Shown here: one piece after another, positions 7,278 to 9,114 of the stretch
Position numbering within the stretch: position 1 is the first letter of the stretch
Layout: every line of letters begins with the position of its first letter
Source of the DNA: Chloroflexota bacterium
Lineage (GTDB): Bacteria > Chloroflexota > UBA6077
Reading direction: 5' to 3'
NCBI GenBank assembly: GCA_021806765.1
Contig: JAJZQR010000208.1
Span: forward strand, 1 to 9,114
DNA: 9,114 nucleotides
Program-made: the position numbers and the translations under genes
The notes under the pieces: generated by a model
What the model was told of the DNA's origin: nothing
Seen by the model: the letters and a program-made list of their open reading frames with translations, nothing else
Databases searched by the model: none

Positions 7278-8328
7278 CTGCCTTGAAGTGCTCCCATCCC
7301 GATCTCTTCGGGGCGTAGCTGCGCCCCTCTTCATCGACCAGCAGCACGCGTGGGGTCCCGCCACCACTACCCTGCAGCTGCCCGACCACGGTGAGATCCC
7401 TTCCCACGGCGTGCAGCAATAACTGGGCCCTGGAGAGGGTCGCCGGCGGCGCAGTGCACAACAACTCGTAGTCTTCGCCCCCCGAGAGGGCCAGGTCGAT
7501 CGCTCTGTCGCCGAACCGCTCGCGCAGAAGAGGATCGATGGGAAGCTTCCCCACCTCCACCGACGCCGACACGCTGCTGGCCCGACAGATGCGGGTCAGA
7601 TCCCCCACCAGGCCATCGCTGAGATCCATGCCACAGCGAACCCCGCCCTGCACCAGTAGCTTCCCCTCTTCCACCCTGGGCATCGGGCGGCGATGAGCCT
7701 CCAGGAGGGGAGCGTACCGCTCGGGAACGGGACCCTTCTCGTGGAGCAGCAGTTCCAGGCCTCCAGCCGAGGCACCCAGCCGGCCCGTGACTGCGATCAG
7801 GTCGCCAGGACGGCCGGCAAAGCGGCTGAGCAGGGGGAGGGAGCCATCCGGGCCCCTGGGCCCCACGGTCTCGCCCAGGAGGGTGACAGTGATCATCGTC
7901 AGCGGTGAGGAGACGGTATCGCCGCCCACCACCGAGGCTCCGAAGGCCCCTGCCAGATCGGCCATCCCCCGGCAGAGGGCCAGGACATGCTCCACTTCCA
8001 TGTCCCCCTGCGCACCCAAGACGGCCAGAGCATACCTGGGGATGCCCCCCATCCCGGCGATGTCGCTGACGTTGGAGGCCATGGCCTTCCATCCCAGATC
8101 GTACCAGTCCGTCGTGGCCCTGGTGAAGTGCACCCCTTCCACCATGGCATCGGTGGTGGCGATGGTGTATCGACCCGCGCTCTCCTCCCACACTGCGGCA
8201 TCATCCCCGATGCCGATGGAAAGGCGCGAAAAAACGGTCGTGGCTTTCGCCCCAACCGCGCCCTCTCGACCGAAGATGCGGGCCATCTGCTCGATTAGCT
8301 CGAACTCTCCAATTTCCCGTAGCTTCAT
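7255..8328 (-). CDS. thiL: Thiamine-monophosphate kinase
   Basis: A 357-residue cytoplasmic kinase of the AIR-synthase/PurM fold that phosphorylates thiamine monophosphate to the active cofactor thiamine diphosphate with ATP. All family blocks are visible in order: IGIGDDAAV (38-46, metal-binding acidic residues), TTDAMVEGVHF (58-68), ASNVSDIAGMGGIP (84-97), VVGGDTVSS (133-141), VTGRLGASAGGLELL (180-194), MDLSDGLVGDL (234-244), SGGEDYELL (282-290) and the C-terminal GWEHF (344-348). The length is slightly above E. coli ThiL (325). The ATG at 8328 is the natural start: it begins two residues before the usual REIGEFELI opening, and upstream codons in frame are non-homologous. No Shine-Dalgarno is present; a TATAAT lies 7 nt from the ATG, so the mRNA may be leaderless. 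First gene of the minus-strand run; its end overlaps tsaE. Confidence 0.96.
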   Translation of the reverse strand: MKLREIGEFELIEQMARIFGREGAVGAKATTVFSRLSIGIGDDAAVWEESAGRYTIATTDAMVEGVHFTRATTDWYDLGWKAMASNVSDIAGMGGIPRYALAVLGAQGDMEVEHVLALCRGMADLAGAFGASVVGGDTVSSPLTMITVTLLGETVGPRGPDGSLPLLSRFAGRPGDLIAVTGRLGASAGGLELLLHEKGPVPERYAPLLEAHRRPMPRVEEGKLLVQGGVRCGMDLSDGLVGDLTRICRASSVSASVEVGKLPIDPLLRERFGDRAIDLALSGGEDYELLCTAPPATLSRAQLLLHAVGRDLTVVGQLQGSGGGTPRVLLVDEEGRSYAPKRSGWEHFKADVNAANQ

Positions 8329-8335
8329 AGCCGGA

Positions 8336-8365
8336 ATTATAGCTGGCGCACAGATTGCGCGTCCA
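8336..8365 (-). promoter_or_regulatory. Sigma70-type promoter of the thiL-tsaE-tsaB-rimI run, probably leaderless
   Basis: The minus strand has a perfect -10 TATAAT (8341-8336) and, 18 nt upstream, TGGACG (8365-8360, 4 of 6 to TTGACA). Only 7 nt separate TATAAT from the thiL ATG, so transcription would begin at or within a base or two of the start codon. That spacing is the hallmark of leaderless genes in several bacterial phyla, and it explains the missing Shine-Dalgarno. This is a sequence-based inference from one perfect hexamer. Confidence 0.6.
8346..8360. repeat. Small palindrome between -35 and -10 of the thiL promoter
   Basis: GCGCA-N5-TGCGC, five perfect base pairs around CAGAT, fills most of the spacer and touches the -35 edge. 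Position and symmetry would suit an operator affecting thiL or the divergent GAF gene. A 5-bp arm is short and GC-rich sequence produces such palindromes by chance, so this is only a candidate. Confidence 0.3.
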
Positions 8366-8446
8366 GAAGTCCGGGGAACGCGGCTCTTCGCGGTTTCGTG
8401 GGATCCGCGGAAAGCCAGGATCGCCGAAAGGAGAATGTGGTCGCCC

Positions 8447-8953
8447 ATGGGCGCCGGGCGGCGAGAGGAGATGGAAGAACAGACCTTCACCCAGCTACAA
8501 CGAGAAACCCTCCAGGAGGCGGAGGCGCTGGTCCAAGCTGCTCCGTCCGTCCAAGAGGCTCTGCAGCGGCTGGCCGAACTGCTCACAGAGCGGGTGCGCA
8601 CCTTCTCCTGGGCAGGCTTCTACCTGCTCAGGAACGGGCGTCTGGAACTAGGCCCCCATTCCGGCCGCAACCACCCGCCCCACCCGTCCACCGCCTCTAC
8701 TGCAGAGGGTACGCGGGGATTGGCCGCCGCCTCGGCCGAGACGGTACTTCTGCCGAGTCTCCGACGGGACCCCCGATGGCTTTCCTGTCCAGCCGCGGCT
8801 CTTTCGGAGATCATCGTCCCCATCAAAGCAGAGGGTGTTGTCCGCGGCGAGATCGACGTGGACGGGAAGAAGGCCAATGGGTTCGACCTGCGTGACCGAC
8901 GTTTCCTGGAAGCCCTGGCGGAGAGGCTGGCGCCTCTACTTGCGCGCAGCTGA
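8447..8953 (+). CDS. GAF-domain protein related to free methionine-(R)-sulfoxide reductase, single-cysteine form
   Basis: A 168-residue cytoplasmic single-GAF protein. TFSWAGFYLL (52-61), LELGP (66-70) and LSEIIVPI...GEIDVDG (119-140) match MsrC/YebR, which reduces free methionine-R-sulfoxide. Aligned on E. coli MsrC from memory, C114 equals catalytic C118, and E121, D137 and D139 fall at exactly the spacing of E125, D141 and D143. The other two family cysteines are missing: C94 becomes R90 in EGTRGLAA and C84 falls in the HPPHPST segment. It may therefore be a reductase with altered recycling, or a GAF ligand-binding domain that lost activity. The N-terminal 45 residues look helical. Start is uncertain: in-frame ATGs at 8435, 8447 and 8471; AAAGGAG at 8427-8433 lies too near the first and 13 nt from the second, while 8471 gives the length closest to MsrC. 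Divergent from thiL. No promoter is evident. Confidence 0.7.
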   Translation: MGAGRREEMEEQTFTQLQRETLQEAEALVQAAPSVQEALQRLAELLTERVRTFSWAGFYLLRNGRLELGPHSGRNHPPHPSTASTAEGTRGLAAASAETVLLPSLRRDPRWLSCPAAALSEIIVPIKAEGVVRGEIDVDGKKANGFDLRDRRFLEALAERLAPLLARS

Positions 8954-8989
8954 CTTCTCCAGAAGGCCAAACCTTCAGACATAAGGGCG

Positions 8990-9062
8990 TGTCAACTCAA
9001 ATGAAAATGTTACCGAGAGGGCTGATTTTGGAGTAGTTCCCTCAAATGATAATGTTACCGAG
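8990..9062 (+). repeat. Two near-identical 22-bp direct repeats
   Basis: Copies at 8996-9017 and 9041-9062 share the pattern CTCAAATGA(A/T)AATGTTACCGAG and differ at one base; start-to-start spacing is 45 bp. Both are clearly more AT-rich than the flanking coding DNA. The first copy is preceded by TGTCAA at 8990. Such nested end repeats are typical of some insertion-sequence termini, where they bind transposase. Confidence 0.75.
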
Positions 9063-9114
9063 GCCGGCCACCTCCTCTTTAGATTTGCAGGGTCTTGGAC
9101 CAGGTGCTTAGGGG
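8990..9114. mobile_element. Putative insertion-sequence terminus, cut by the window edge
   Basis: From the TGTCAA at 8990 onward, composition drops in G+C and the two direct repeats appear. A TG-starting end, multiple subterminal repeats and an outward-facing TTGACA (the complement of TGTCAA, reading toward the GAF gene) are features known from IS21-family ends. No transposase frame is visible in the remaining bases, and the opposite end and any target duplication are outside. A non-mobile regulatory repeat is the alternative. The 36 bases between the GAF stop and 8990 hold only weak short hairpins. Confidence 0.4.

Noticed and set aside
7787..8446. Upstream part of a 388-codon plus-strand frame continuous with the GAF gene
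   Set aside because: It runs antisense through thiL and its promoter, with Ser/Pro/Arg-rich sequence; the GAF fold starts only after the ATGs at 8435-8471.
8329..8601. N-terminal extension of thiL by 91 codons
   Set aside because: The sequence is Ser/Arg-rich with no ThiL similarity and lies opposite the GAF gene; the ATG at 8328 fits the family N-terminus.
8954..8976. Short hairpins after the GAF stop (CTTC-TCCA-GAAG and GAAGG-CCAAA-CCTTC) as a terminator
   Set aside because: Stems are only 4-5 bp, mutually exclusive and not followed by a T run.
1..9114. tRNA, rRNA, CRISPR array or phage/defence genes
   Set aside because: No cloverleaf, rRNA-like stretch, or regularly spaced repeats beyond the two copies at the right edge were seen, and every long coding frame is accounted for by housekeeping or transport genes.

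Overview
The window comes from a GC-rich bacterial chromosome (by eye clearly above 60% G+C, with strong G/C third-codon bias). It is densely packed, with overlapping start and stop codons. The gene order (thiL-tsaE-tsaB-rimI cluster followed by polA) and the protein styles would fit Chloroflexota or a GC-rich Firmicutes-like lineage. That placement is an inference from style, not from a marker gene.

Layout: (1) 2-1575, + strand: the 3' end of a ROK-family sugar kinase, whose stop overlaps the ATG of a 12-helix MFS transporter. (2) 1448-8328, - strand: a six-gene run read right to left: thiL (thiamine-phosphate kinase), tsaE and tsaB (tRNA t6A synthesis), rimI (N-acetyltransferase), polA (DNA polymerase I) and an OGG1-like 8-oxoguanine DNA glycosylase. 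Most junctions overlap or are tight. The exception is the 107-bp rimI-polA gap, which holds a perfect 9-bp hairpin and a possible extended -10 promoter. The glycosylase and the MFS gene converge and overlap by 128 bp. (3) 8329-8446: a divergent intergenic region. Here a TATAAT box sits 7 nt from the thiL ATG, suggesting a leaderless transcript, and a small palindrome lies between its -35 and -10. (4) 8447-8953, + strand: a GAF-domain protein of the free-methionine-(R)-sulfoxide-reductase type that keeps only one of the three family cysteines. (5) 8990-9114: an AT-richer tail with two near-identical 22-bp direct repeats beginning at a TGTCAA end, read as the terminus of an insertion sequence cut by the window edge.

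Functionally the minus-strand run joins housekeeping tasks: cofactor activation (ThiL), tRNA modification (TsaE/TsaB), protein acetylation (RimI), and DNA repair synthesis (PolA) coupled to oxidised-base excision (Ogg). No new multi-gene system was recognised. The points most worth a second look are the probable leaderless thiL promoter, the single-cysteine GAF protein, the rimI start problem, the rimI-polA leader and the possible IS end.
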